In this document: in pieces, positions 1 through 5,841 of the stretch | Numbering within the stretch: the first letter of the stretch is position 1 | Layout: the number at the start of each line of letters is the position of its first letter | From: an uncultured Clostridium sp. | GTDB taxonomy: Bacteria; Bacillota; Clostridia; Lachnospirales; Lachnospiraceae | DNA length: 5,841 nucleotides | Direction: 5' to 3' | Assembly (NCBI GenBank): GCA_947643685.1 | Contig: CANRXD010000126.1 | Location: 1-5,841, forward strand | The notes under the pieces: model-generated | Seen by the model: the letters and a program-made list of their open reading frames with translations, nothing else | Database searches by the model: none | What the model was told of the DNA's origin: nothing | Program-made: the position numbers and the translations under genes

Positions 1-98
1 GGGGATTTCTCACCGGCGCGGGAGGGACCGAGGACAGACATGCCGATAAGTAAAGCGGCTCCCGCGATGCACAGGCGGATCCAGGTTTGTTTGTTCAT
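1..98 (-). CDS. N-terminus of a secreted or membrane-anchored protein (partial, unidentified)
   Basis: The minus strand opens at an ATG (98-96) and stays open for 32 codons to the window edge, where it is truncated. The translated start has a polar, basic head (N2, K3, R8), a hydrophobic core of about residues 9-24, and then S26-R27-A28 followed by G-E-K. This fits a signal peptide with a type I peptidase site after A28, or an N-terminal membrane anchor. The only cysteine (C10) comes before the hydrophobic core, so a lipoprotein signal is unlikely. A good promoter lies just upstream at 137-165. The ribosome site is weak: only an AAAGAAAGA stretch (111-119), about 12 nt from the ATG. No in-frame upstream ATG, GTG or TTG is seen close by. 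The function cannot be read from 32 residues. FMN-transferase or NusG-II-like proteins often sit near Gx transporters, but nothing visible supports either. Confidence 0.6.
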   Translation of the reverse strand, partial: MNKQTWIRLCIAGAALLIGMSVLGPSRAGEKS

Positions 99-136
99 GA
101 TGTGTACCAGTCTTTCTTTATGAATTTACTGGACCC

Positions 137-165
137 ATTTTAGCAAACGGGGGCTTTAAAGTCAA
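137..165 (-). promoter_or_regulatory. Housekeeping-type promoter of the minus-strand gene
   Basis: Read on the minus strand, TTGACT (165-160) is followed by a 17-nt spacer and TAAAAT (142-137), preceded by TG one base upstream as in an extended -10. Five of six bases match consensus in each box and the spacing is optimal. Transcription would begin near 130 and give a leader of about 30 nt before the ATG at 98. Confidence 0.7.
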
Positions 166-195
166 GAAAAGGAAAGAATACGGAGGGAAGCGGGA

Positions 196-714
196 ATGCA
201 GGGAAAAAGTGCAGCAAGACAGGTAGCTTTATACGGAATTTTAATTGCACTGGCCATGGTTATGAGCTTCGTGGAGTCCCTGATTCCCCTCCCCATTCCT
301 GTCCCCGGTGTGAAGGCGGGGCTTGCCAATCTGGTGACAATTACAGGACTTTATCTGGTGGGAATTCCCGGAACCATCTGCGTGACACTTTTAAGGGTGG
401 TGCTTGTGGGGTTCACCTTTGGAAATCCATACAGCATGATATATGGACTTTCCGGAAGCTTTTTAAGTCTTCTTGTGATGGCGGCCGCAAAAAAATACCG
501 CCTTTTTTCCCAGGTGGGAATCAGCATTTTGGGAGGGGTTTTTCATAATATCGGTCAGATCACCTTTGCGGCTGTCATTGTGAAAACCCCGGAGCTTTAC
601 TATTATCTTCCGGCTCTTCTCCTGGCCGGATGCGCGGCAGGTGCCCTGATTGGAATTCTGGGCGGAATTTTAACTGAGCGGCTTGGAAAGCTGCTGTTCA
701 CAGACATTCTGTGA
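196..714 (+). CDS. Gx transporter family membrane protein (heptaprenyl diphosphate synthase component I-like)
   Basis: The 172-residue product is very hydrophobic with about five membrane segments, roughly at residues 11-30, 44-66, 80-97, 106-128 and 133-162. Family hallmarks are the P37-G-V-K-A-G-L-A-N45 stretch after the first segment, an NPYS turn at 77-80, and a GxFHNxGQ motif at 114-121. These match the Hpre_diP_synt_I / Gx transporter family, whose full-length members are about this size. The 'component I' name is historical and came from gene neighbourhood. The protein is more plausibly an S-component-like small-molecule transporter or an accessory to quinone or flavin metabolism, and its substrate is not known. 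The start is fixed by GGAGGG (182-187), 8 nt before the ATG. No polyprenyl synthase gene is adjacent here. The stop codon is buried in a hairpin (692-720). No convincing plus-strand promoter is seen in 99-181, although divergent transcription from this gap is expected. Confidence 0.85.
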   Translation: MQGKSAARQVALYGILIALAMVMSFVESLIPLPIPVPGVKAGLANLVTITGLYLVGIPGTICVTLLRVVLVGFTFGNPYSMIYGLSGSFLSLLVMAAAKKYRLFSQVGISILGGVFHNIGQITFAAVIVKTPELYYYLPALLLAGCAAGALIGILGGILTERLGKLLFTDIL

Positions 715-720
715 ACGGCA
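692..720 (+). terminator. Hairpin spanning the stop codon of the Gx transporter gene (possible terminator or 3'-end stabiliser)
   Basis: Bases 692-703 pair with 709-720 to give a 12-bp stem with one G-U pair (695/717) and a 5-nt loop (ACATT). The TGA (712-714) lies in the 3' arm. It sits where transcription should end, before the galT promoter at about 745. However, the downstream sequence (ACCGGGAAATTTCG) has no U run, so it is not a classical intrinsic terminator. It could instead block 3' exonucleases or act as a U-poor terminator. Confidence 0.45.
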
Positions 721-744
721 ACCGGGAAATTTCGTAAAAAACGA

Positions 745-778
745 TTGTATTGACAGCTTATTTTTATTATAATAAAAG
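745..778 (+). promoter_or_regulatory. Promoter of galT
   Basis: A perfect TATAAT (768-773) lies 17 nt after TTGTAT (745-750). Overlapping it, a perfect TTGACA (750-755) lies 17 nt before TAAAAG (773-778). Both readings place the start of transcription near 780-785 and give a leader of about 105 nt to the galT ATG. I saw no riboswitch-like fold or clear sugar-regulator operator in the leader (780-887). A short TCTT-GTG-AAGA inverted repeat at 791-801 is too small to interpret. Confidence 0.65.
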
Positions 779-887
779 ATAGCAGTTTGGTCTTGTGAAG
801 ATTCAGATAAAAATGCGTTGGGAAGAAGAGGCAGGGCCAAAATATTTCAATAAAGAAATGTAGGTTTTCCAGCGGGAGGGTAACGGT

Positions 888-2387
888 ATGATTTATGAAG
901 CAATCCGGAATTTAGTGCAGTATGGCCTGAATACAGGCTTACTTGAAAAGGAAGACGAGCTGTATGCAAGAAACCAGATTTTACGGGAGCTGCGGCTTAG
1001 TGAATATGAGGAGCCTTGTGGGGCGGCGGGAGAAATTTCCCTGGAGCAAACTTTAAAGGAGCTTCTGGACTACGCGGCAGAAAACGGAATTCTTGAAAAT
1101 AACAGTGTTGTGTACAGGGATTTGTTTGATACAAAGCTGATGAACTGCCTGATGCCGCGCCCCAGTGAAGTGATAAAAACCTTTAAAACGCTGTATGAGG
1201 AATCCCCGGAAGCGGCCACTGCATATTTTTACAAACTTAGTCAGGATTCCGATTACATCAGAAGATACCGCGTGATAAAGGATATGAAATGGATCACAAA
1301 AACGGAATATGGGGATCTGGATGTGACAGTAAATTTATCCAAGCCGGAAAAGGACCCCAAAGCCATTGCAGCAGCTAAGCTTGCCAGGCAGAGCGGATAT
1401 CCCAAATGCCTTCTCTGCATGGAAAATGTGGGCTACGCAGGCCGTGTGAATCATCCGGCCAGAGACAATCACAGAATTATTCCGCTAACAATGAACCATG
1501 AGGAGTTTGGATTCCAGTATTCTCCCTATGTGTATTATAACGAGCACTGTATCGTATTCAATGGAACCCATACACCAATGAAAATCGACAGGAGTACCTT
1601 TGTAAAGCTGTTCGACTTCGTCAAAACATTCCCCCATTATTTCCTGGGCTCCAATGCGGATTTGCCAATCGTCGGCGGTTCCATTTTAACCCATGATCAT
1701 TTTCAGGGCGGAAATTATGAATTTGCCATGGCAAAGGCTCCGGTGGAGAAGTCCTTTACTGTGAGCGGATTTGAAGATGTAAATGCAGGAATTGTCAAGT
1801 GGCCCATGTCCGTGATCCGTCTGAGCAGCGACAGGAGTGAAAGAGTCATTGAACTTGGTGATAAGATATTAAAGGCATGGAGAAGCTATACGGATGAGGC
1901 GGCTTTTATCTTTGCGGAAACTGACGGAGAGCCTCACAATACCATTACGCCCATCGCCAGAAAGCGGGGCAATGTTTATGAGCTGGATCTGGTTCTGAGA
2001 AATAATATTACCACGAAAGAACATCCTCTGGGCGTTTATCATCCCCACCAGAAGCTGCATCACATCAAGAAAGAGAATATAGGCCTTATTGAGGTCATGG
2101 GACTTGCGGTGCTTCCGGCGAGACTTAAGGAGGAGCTTGCGCTTCTGGCATCTTATATAGTAGAAGGAAAGGATATCCGCAGTGAGGCAAATATCGAAAA
2201 GCATGCAGACTGGGTGGAGGAGTTCCTTCCAAAGTATGAGACTGTGACAAAAGAGAATATCATGGATATTCTGCAGACAGAGGTGGGCCTTGTGTTTGCC
2301 CAGGTTCTTGAGGATGCCGGAGTTTATAAGAGGACCAGAGAGGGAAGCGAGGCATTTGGCCGTTTTATCACTTATATCGGCGGTTAA
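888..2387 (+). CDS. galT: UDP-glucose--hexose-1-phosphate uridylyltransferase, class II
   Basis: GalT exchanges UMP between UDP-glucose and galactose-1-phosphate, giving UDP-galactose and glucose-1-phosphate, in the cytoplasmic Leloir pathway. At 499 residues it fits the class II (Firmicutes) form and not the roughly 350-residue class I form. The motif H269-D-H271-F-Q273-G-G aligns with the HPHGQ active site of class I; by that comparison H271 is the nucleophile that carries the UMP group and Q273 a phosphate contact. A CxxC at C174-C177, followed by the conserved VNHPARDNHRIIPL region, lies in the N-terminal GalT domain. The C-terminal domain follows from about residue 285. The start is set by GGGAGGG (874-880), 7 nt before the ATG. 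The gene has its own promoter and none of galK, galE or a sugar transporter lies beside it within the window, so it is probably expressed alone. No obvious terminator follows. Confidence 0.95.
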   Translation: MIYEAIRNLVQYGLNTGLLEKEDELYARNQILRELRLSEYEEPCGAAGEISLEQTLKELLDYAAENGILENNSVVYRDLFDTKLMNCLMPRPSEVIKTFKTLYEESPEAATAYFYKLSQDSDYIRRYRVIKDMKWITKTEYGDLDVTVNLSKPEKDPKAIAAAKLARQSGYPKCLLCMENVGYAGRVNHPARDNHRIIPLTMNHEEFGFQYSPYVYYNEHCIVFNGTHTPMKIDRSTFVKLFDFVKTFPHYFLGSNADLPIVGGSILTHDHFQGGNYEFAMAKAPVEKSFTVSGFEDVNAGIVKWPMSVIRLSSDRSERVIELGDKILKAWRSYTDEAAFIFAETDGEPHNTITPIARKRGNVYELDLVLRNNITTKEHPLGVYHPHQKLHHIKKENIGLIEVMGLAVLPARLKEELALLASYIVEGKDIRSEANIEKHADWVEEFLPKYETVTKENIMDILQTEVGLVFAQVLEDAGVYKRTREGSEAFGRFITYIGG

Positions 2388-2432
2388 TTGTTTCAATTTC
2401 CTTAACATTTCCATAAAATGCCGATAATCAAC

Positions 2433-2461
2433 TCGCCAAGTGCAGGAAAGTGTGTTATATT
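2433..2461 (+). promoter_or_regulatory. Extended -10 promoter for the cdaA-region gene cluster
   Basis: TATATT (2456-2461) is preceded by TG at 2453-2454, giving an extended -10. Seventeen bases upstream lies TCGCCA (2433-2438), four of six matches to the -35 consensus. Transcription would start near 2468, only about 20 nt before the ATG at 2488. The next upstream gene ends at 2387, so this is the best candidate promoter for the whole run of genes from 2488 to the window end. Confidence 0.6.
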
Positions 2462-2487
2462 AGTGGCAGAAAGAAAAGGAGAACGTT

Positions 2488-2913
2488 ATGCTGAATGAGG
2501 AAAAAATCAGGGTGATGACAGGAATCGCCATGTTTGAAAAGAAGGCCAAAAAGGAAATTCTTCCTGCAAGGCGCTATTTTAAAAGCGATTACATTGGAAG
2601 TCATCTGATCCGTTCCTTTCTGACCTATACCTTTGCCTGCGCCATATGTCTGGCTTTGTGGGTGCTTTATCAGCTGGAGGACCTGTTAAATGCCATGGAC
2701 TTTTCCATGCTTCTGGAATCGGCGAGGAATATCGGAATTTTTTACGCAGCAGGGCTTCTGGTCTATCTGCTTGTGACATGCTGGGTGTATGCCAGACGGT
2801 ATGACAGGGCCAGCAAGAGCATGAAAATTTATCAGGCAAAGCTGCGCCGGCTGGAGAAAAAATATGAATCTCAGTCCGGCCAAAAGGAAAGCGAGGAGGA
2901 ACGTCGTCTATGA
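2488..2913 (+). CDS. Uncharacterised two-TM membrane protein upstream of cdaA
   Basis: I do not recognise a named family. The 141-residue product has a cytoplasmic-looking basic N-terminus (K6, R8, K18-K22, R28, R29) with an YFKSDYIG stretch at 30-37. Two hydrophobic helices follow at about 42-62 and 81-101. The highly charged C-terminal tail (103-141) is rich in K, R and E, with spacing that suggests a coiled coil near 110-130. Positive charges flanking both helices place both ends inside the cell by the positive-inside rule. AGGAGA (2477-2482) precedes the ATG by 5 nt. The gene is the first after a promoter at 2433-2461. Its stop overlaps the next start (ATGA, 2910-2913), implying translational coupling and probably a shared complex with the polytopic protein that follows. 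A role connected to c-di-AMP or the cell envelope is inferred from position only. Confidence 0.8.
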   Translation: MLNEEKIRVMTGIAMFEKKAKKEILPARRYFKSDYIGSHLIRSFLTYTFACAICLALWVLYQLEDLLNAMDFSMLLESARNIGIFYAAGLLVYLLVTCWVYARRYDRASKSMKIYQAKLRRLEKKYESQSGQKESEEERRL

Positions 2914-3863
2914 TGGGGCTTTTGGTCTTCAAAGAAAAACTGAAACGATTTTACGGAAAATATGACATGTATATTACTCCCCTTGTGAAGTTCCTGGTGG
3001 GAGCGACGGCTTTTTATCTGATCAATTCGAATATAGGTTTTATGACAAAGCTAAAGAATCCGCTGATTCCTCTGATTATGGGGCTGGTGGCTTCCTTTGT
3101 GCCATATGGAATGACGGCCTTTTTGGCAGGCTGTATGATTCTGGCCCATGTGTCGCAGGTATCTCTGGAGGTTGCATTAATCATTCTGGTGCTGATGCTT
3201 CTGGTGCTGATGTTATATTATGGCTTCCGCCCGGGAGATGGCTATTTGCTTCTGCTGACCCCCATGATGTTTTTTCTTAAAATACCCTATGTGGTTCCTC
3301 TTCTTGTGGGACTTTCAGGAAGTCTGGTTTCTGTGGTTCCGGTATGCTGCGGTGTCTGCATCTATTATATTCTGATGTATTTAAAGCAGAATGCCGGACT
3401 TCTCGCGGGAAGCTCCATGTCGGAAATAGCAGAACGGTTTATTCAGGTCGTGAAAAATGTATTTGGAAATGAGCTGATGTGGGTTATGGCAGCCGCTTTT
3501 GCAGCCGCTATTCTTGTTGTATTTATCATTAAAAACATGTCGGTGGATTATGCCTGGTCCATTGCCATTATCGCCGGAGTGATTACGCAGCTTGTAGTAA
3601 TTTTCATCGGGGATTTTAACTTTAATCTTCCTGTTACCGTGGGCCCCATGGTGTTGGGAATTCTGGCATCGGTGATTCTGGCACTGATTTATCAGTTCTT
3701 TGTGTTCGCCGTGGATTACAAAAGGACGGAGTACCTTCAGTATGAGGATGATGAGTACTGCTATTATGTGAAGGCGGTTCCCAAAATCGCCGTTTCCGCC
3801 CCGGACGTGAAGGTACACCGGATTTATTCCAGAAAAGCCACAAAGCATGAAAGAAATAATTAA
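2910..3863 (+). CDS. Uncharacterised polytopic membrane protein upstream of cdaA
   Basis: The 317-residue product is strongly hydrophobic, with about seven or eight membrane segments near 22-40, 52-64, 66-83, 86-104, 112-123, 128-157, 190-208, 215-234 and 242-270; some are short and may not span. A cytoplasmic tail (271-317) begins with positive residues and carries an acidic, tyrosine-rich patch (E279-D-D-E-Y-C-Y-Y286) followed by VKAVPK. Such proteins are sometimes labelled 'ABC transporter permease', but I see no EAA loop, no ATPase gene and no binding protein nearby, so I do not adopt that name. GAGGAGGA (2893-2900) sits 9 nt before the first ATG at 2910; a second ATG at 2913 is equally in frame. 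The ATGA overlap couples it to the 141-aa gene, and cdaA follows after 73 nt. A link to turgor, envelope or c-di-AMP control is inferred from neighbourhood alone. Confidence 0.8.
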   Translation: MMGLLVFKEKLKRFYGKYDMYITPLVKFLVGATAFYLINSNIGFMTKLKNPLIPLIMGLVASFVPYGMTAFLAGCMILAHVSQVSLEVALIILVLMLLVLMLYYGFRPGDGYLLLLTPMMFFLKIPYVVPLLVGLSGSLVSVVPVCCGVCIYYILMYLKQNAGLLAGSSMSEIAERFIQVVKNVFGNELMWVMAAAFAAAILVVFIIKNMSVDYAWSIAIIAGVITQLVVIFIGDFNFNLPVTVGPMVLGILASVILALIYQFFVFAVDYKRTEYLQYEDDEYCYYVKAVPKIAVSAPDVKVHRIYSRKATKHERNN

Positions 3864-3901
3864 AGCTGCAAGGCTGAACTGTTACAATTAAAGCAGCTTT
3901 T
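3862..3901 (+). terminator. Hairpin with short T run between the polytopic gene and cdaA (partial terminator or processing site)
   Basis: AAAGCTGC (3862-3869) pairs perfectly with GCAGCTTT (3893-3900), an 8-bp stem with a 23-nt loop. The TAA stop of the upstream gene overlaps the 5' arm. Only four T residues (3898-3901) follow, three of them inside the stem. The long loop and short T run make this a weak terminator at most. It may attenuate read-through into cdaA or mark an RNA processing point. No convincing separate promoter for cdaA is visible in 3864-3920. Confidence 0.4.
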
Positions 3902-3936
3902 CGAGAACACTTAAGTCAGAGAATGGAGGTGAAGAT

Positions 3937-4806
3937 ATGACAGAATTTTTCGGAAATATGTATTCCTGGTTTGCGTTTATTCCGAAGATCACACTTATGA
4001 ATCTGTTTGAAATCCTGATTATCTCCGTTCTGATCTATAAAGTACTGACATGGGTGCAGAACACCAGAGCCTGGATGCTTTTAAGAGGCGGTCTTATGAT
4101 TATCGTCTTTTATCTGCTGGCATCGGTGCTGAGGCTCAGCACCATTACCTGGATCATCAATCATATGGGTCAGCTGGCTCTGATTGCCCTGATTATTATT
4201 TTCCAGCCGGAGCTCAGGAAAGCTCTGGAACAGCTTGGAAGTAAGAACCTTCTGGTAGATCTCTTCGGGCCGGAGGATGTCCGCGGACCGGAGGGGTATA
4301 CGGATAAGACCGTCAATGAAATTGTCCGTGCCGCCTATGAGATGGGCAAGGTAAAGACCGGTGCCCTGATTGTAATAGAGAGAGAGACACCTCTTCAGGA
4401 AATCGAGAGAACAGGCATCGCAGTGGACGGAATCGTTACCAGCCAGCTCCTGATAAACATCTTCGAGCATAATACGCCGCTTCATGACGGAGCTGTGGTA
4501 ATCCGCGGAAACAGAATTACGGCGGCTACCTGTTATCTGCCTCTTTCTGACAATCTGACGATCAGTAAGGATCTGGGAACCCGACACCGGGCAGCCCTCG
4601 GAATCAGCGAAAGCACAGACAGCATGACTGTGGTGGTATCAGAAGAAACCGGACGGGTTTCTCTGGCGCAGGGCGGAAAGCTTACGCGAATGAATGACCA
4701 GGAGGTGCTGCGGGCAGCCCTTACGGTGGAATCCAAGGAGGAAGTAAACGGAGGACGCTTCAGACTCTGGAAGGGAAGGCATAAAAATGAAAGAAAAACA
4801 GAATAA
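3937..4806 (+). CDS. cdaA: Diadenylate cyclase CdaA (membrane-bound, c-di-AMP synthesis)
   Basis: CdaA joins two ATP molecules into cyclic di-AMP, the second messenger controlling potassium and osmolyte uptake and linked to cell-wall integrity. The 289-residue protein has three N-terminal membrane helices (about 18-40, 47-66, 70-89), a linker with Q90-P-E-L-R-K-A-L-E-Q-L-G, and a cytoplasmic DAC domain (about 105-265). Both catalytic signatures are intact: D184-G-A186 within LHDGAVVI, and R216-H-R218 within GTRHRAALG, so it should be active. The length is slightly above the roughly 273 residues of the Bacillus subtilis protein, and the extra residues form a basic, charged tail after about 266. 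TGGAGGTGA (3924-3932) is a near-perfect ribosome site that fixes the start at 3937. The last 20 nt overlap the start of cdaR, and CdaR is its known membrane partner. The usual third gene, glmM, would lie beyond the window. Confidence 0.97.
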   Translation: MTEFFGNMYSWFAFIPKITLMNLFEILIISVLIYKVLTWVQNTRAWMLLRGGLMIIVFYLLASVLRLSTITWIINHMGQLALIALIIIFQPELRKALEQLGSKNLLVDLFGPEDVRGPEGYTDKTVNEIVRAAYEMGKVKTGALIVIERETPLQEIERTGIAVDGIVTSQLLINIFEHNTPLHDGAVVIRGNRITAATCYLPLSDNLTISKDLGTRHRAALGISESTDSMTVVVSEETGRVSLAQGGKLTRMNDQEVLRAALTVESKEEVNGGRFRLWKGRHKNERKTE

Positions 4807-5841
4807 GCGCTGGGGACTCAAGCTTCTGTCGCTTCTGTCTGCTTTTCTCGTCTGGCTTGGCGTTGTCAATGTGGCCGATCCGGTCATGACAGACACCGTA
4901 GAGGTTCCGGTAGAGATTGTCAATGCAGAGGTTTTGGAGAAGAACGGTCTGACTTATGAAATAATTGGAAAGAAAACCACAACCGTGGTATATGAGGTGA
5001 AAACCACCAATGCTCACAGAATCCGGCCGGCGGATTTCAGAGCCTATGCAGATATGACAGAGCTGTGGTCTGTGACCGGCTCTATTCCGGTGAAGGTAGA
5101 GATTTTAAATCACGGGGATTACCTGGTTTCCAATCCGGTAAGCCGTATGTCAACCATAAAAATCGAGACAGAGCCGCTTCAGAGAAAACGGTTTGAGATC
5201 GGCTCCACATTAAATGGGGAGCTGGAGGACGGATATGAGCTTGGAGAGCTCAGCCTGTCACCGGGATATCTGTATGTGGAAGGTCCCGAATCTTTAATCG
5301 GCCAAATTAGCAGTGTGGGAGTGGAAATTTCTCTGGAAAGCCTGTCGGCCGATACGGAAGGAACCACAGTACCGTTGTATTATGATGCCAATGGCAACAA
5401 AATTGAGTTAAACAGCCGGATTGAAAGCAACTGTGACTCGGTTTCCTATAAGCTTCAGGTCCTCAAGGTGAAAAACCTGACTCTGGATTTTGCCGTTTCG
5501 GGTGAGGTTGCGGACGGATACCGGTTCACAGGCGTGGAGTGCGATGTGAAGAGTGTTCCGGTCATCGGGCTTAAGTCCGTTCTGGCATCCTTAAATACCA
5601 TCTCCATTCCGGCAGACAGTCTGAACCTCAATGGAGCCAGGGCAAATGTGGTGAGGACCATTGATTTGAATGATTTTCTCCCGGTGGGAGTTTCTCTGGC
5701 AGGAGCCGGGCGCCACGAAATCAGCGTTACTCTGACCGTGGAAAAGCTGGAGGAGCGCGTTTATACGGTGGACCTGGAGGACAGCTGTTTTGAAGGGAAG
5801 GATGAACAGTACATTTACCGGACAGAGCCAGATTATGTGAT
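4787..5841 (+). CDS. cdaR: YbbR-domain c-di-AMP cyclase regulator CdaR (3' end beyond the window)
   Basis: An open frame from the ATG at 4787 runs 351 codons to the right edge without a stop, so the gene is truncated by the window. The product has a short basic head, one membrane anchor (about residues 11-29), then repeated extracytoplasmic YbbR domains. Approximate limits are 33-128, 132-224, 229-318 and the start of a fourth from about 323. Each repeat shows a beta-rich pattern with 'DGY' turns, such as E-D-G-Y in the second and A-D-G-Y in the third. In Bacillus, Listeria and relatives CdaR binds CdaA through the membrane and modulates c-di-AMP production. AGGGAAGG (4772-4779) lies 7 nt before the ATG. 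The start overlaps the cdaA end by 20 nt in another frame, which indicates translational coupling. No internal frameshift or stop is seen. Confidence 0.93.
   Translation, partial: MKEKQNKRWGLKLLSLLSAFLVWLGVVNVADPVMTDTVEVPVEIVNAEVLEKNGLTYEIIGKKTTTVVYEVKTTNAHRIRPADFRAYADMTELWSVTGSIPVKVEILNHGDYLVSNPVSRMSTIKIETEPLQRKRFEIGSTLNGELEDGYELGELSLSPGYLYVEGPESLIGQISSVGVEISLESLSADTEGTTVPLYYDANGNKIELNSRIESNCDSVSYKLQVLKVKNLTLDFAVSGEVADGYRFTGVECDVKSVPVIGLKSVLASLNTISIPADSLNLNGARANVVRTIDLNDFLPVGVSLAGAGRHEISVTLTVEKLEERVYTVDLEDSCFEGKDEQYIYRTEPDYV

Noticed and set aside
780..887. Possible riboswitch or operator in the galT leader
   Set aside because: No recognisable aptamer core, terminator/antiterminator pair or known sugar-regulator palindrome; only a 4-3-4 mini-repeat at 791-801.
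1869..2414. 181-aa open frame on the minus strand within galT
   Set aside because: It lies antisense to a clearly identified gene, has no ribosome site or promoter, and its translation resembles no protein pattern; it is a frame shadow.
2375..2426. TATCGGC / GCCGATA inverted repeat around the galT stop
   Set aside because: Seven pairs with a 38-nt loop and no T run after the second arm; not convincing as a terminator and could be chance.
3182..3213. Direct repeat of CTGGTGCTGATG
   Set aside because: It encodes Leu/Val/Met-rich membrane helix sequence (LVLM repeated); codon low complexity explains it.
3381..3848. 155-aa minus-strand open frame within the polytopic membrane protein gene
   Set aside because: His/Asn-rich translation typical of antisense to membrane codons, no start signals, fully covered by the plus-strand gene.
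3864..3936. Independent cdaA promoter
   Set aside because: GTTACA (3881-3886) has no acceptable -10 at 16-18 nt, so I did not call one.
4081..4587. 168-aa minus-strand open frame within cdaA
   Set aside because: Antisense to the catalytic domain of cdaA with its conserved motifs; no independent signals.

Overview
The window looks like a chromosomal segment of an anaerobic Gram-positive Clostridia member, most likely Lachnospiraceae (Clostridium cluster XIVa). This is an inference. It rests on strong GGAGG-type ribosome sites, housekeeping-type promoters with TATAAT-like -10 boxes, a class II (Firmicutes-type) GalT, a Gx-transporter family protein and a cdaA-cdaR pair. Base composition is moderate and even across the genes. 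No mobile element, tRNA, rRNA or CRISPR array was seen.

Layout. Positions 1-98 (minus strand) hold the first 32 codons of a secreted or membrane-anchored protein that runs off the left edge; its well-formed promoter lies at 137-165. Reading the other way, 196-714 encodes a Gx transporter (Hpre_diP_synt_I family) membrane protein whose stop codon lies inside a long hairpin. A promoter around 745-778 then drives a stand-alone class II galactose-1-phosphate uridylyltransferase gene (galT, 888-2387).

An extended -10 promoter (2433-2461) starts a co-directional run of four genes: a 141-aa two-TM protein (2488-2913), a 317-aa polytopic membrane protein overlapping it by ATGA (2910-3863), the diadenylate cyclase CdaA (3937-4806), and the YbbR-domain regulator CdaR. 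CdaR begins inside the end of cdaA (4787) and is cut by the right edge of the window. A hairpin with a short T run separates the two unknown genes from cdaA.

How they work together. CdaA makes c-di-AMP, which controls potassium and osmolyte homeostasis and is tied to cell-wall integrity; CdaR is its membrane-anchored extracytoplasmic modulator. The part most worth attention is the pair of uncharacterised membrane proteins placed directly upstream in the same apparent transcription unit. They are candidate partners or inputs for c-di-AMP signalling, but only position supports this. GalT and the Gx transporter have their own signals and appear functionally separate.
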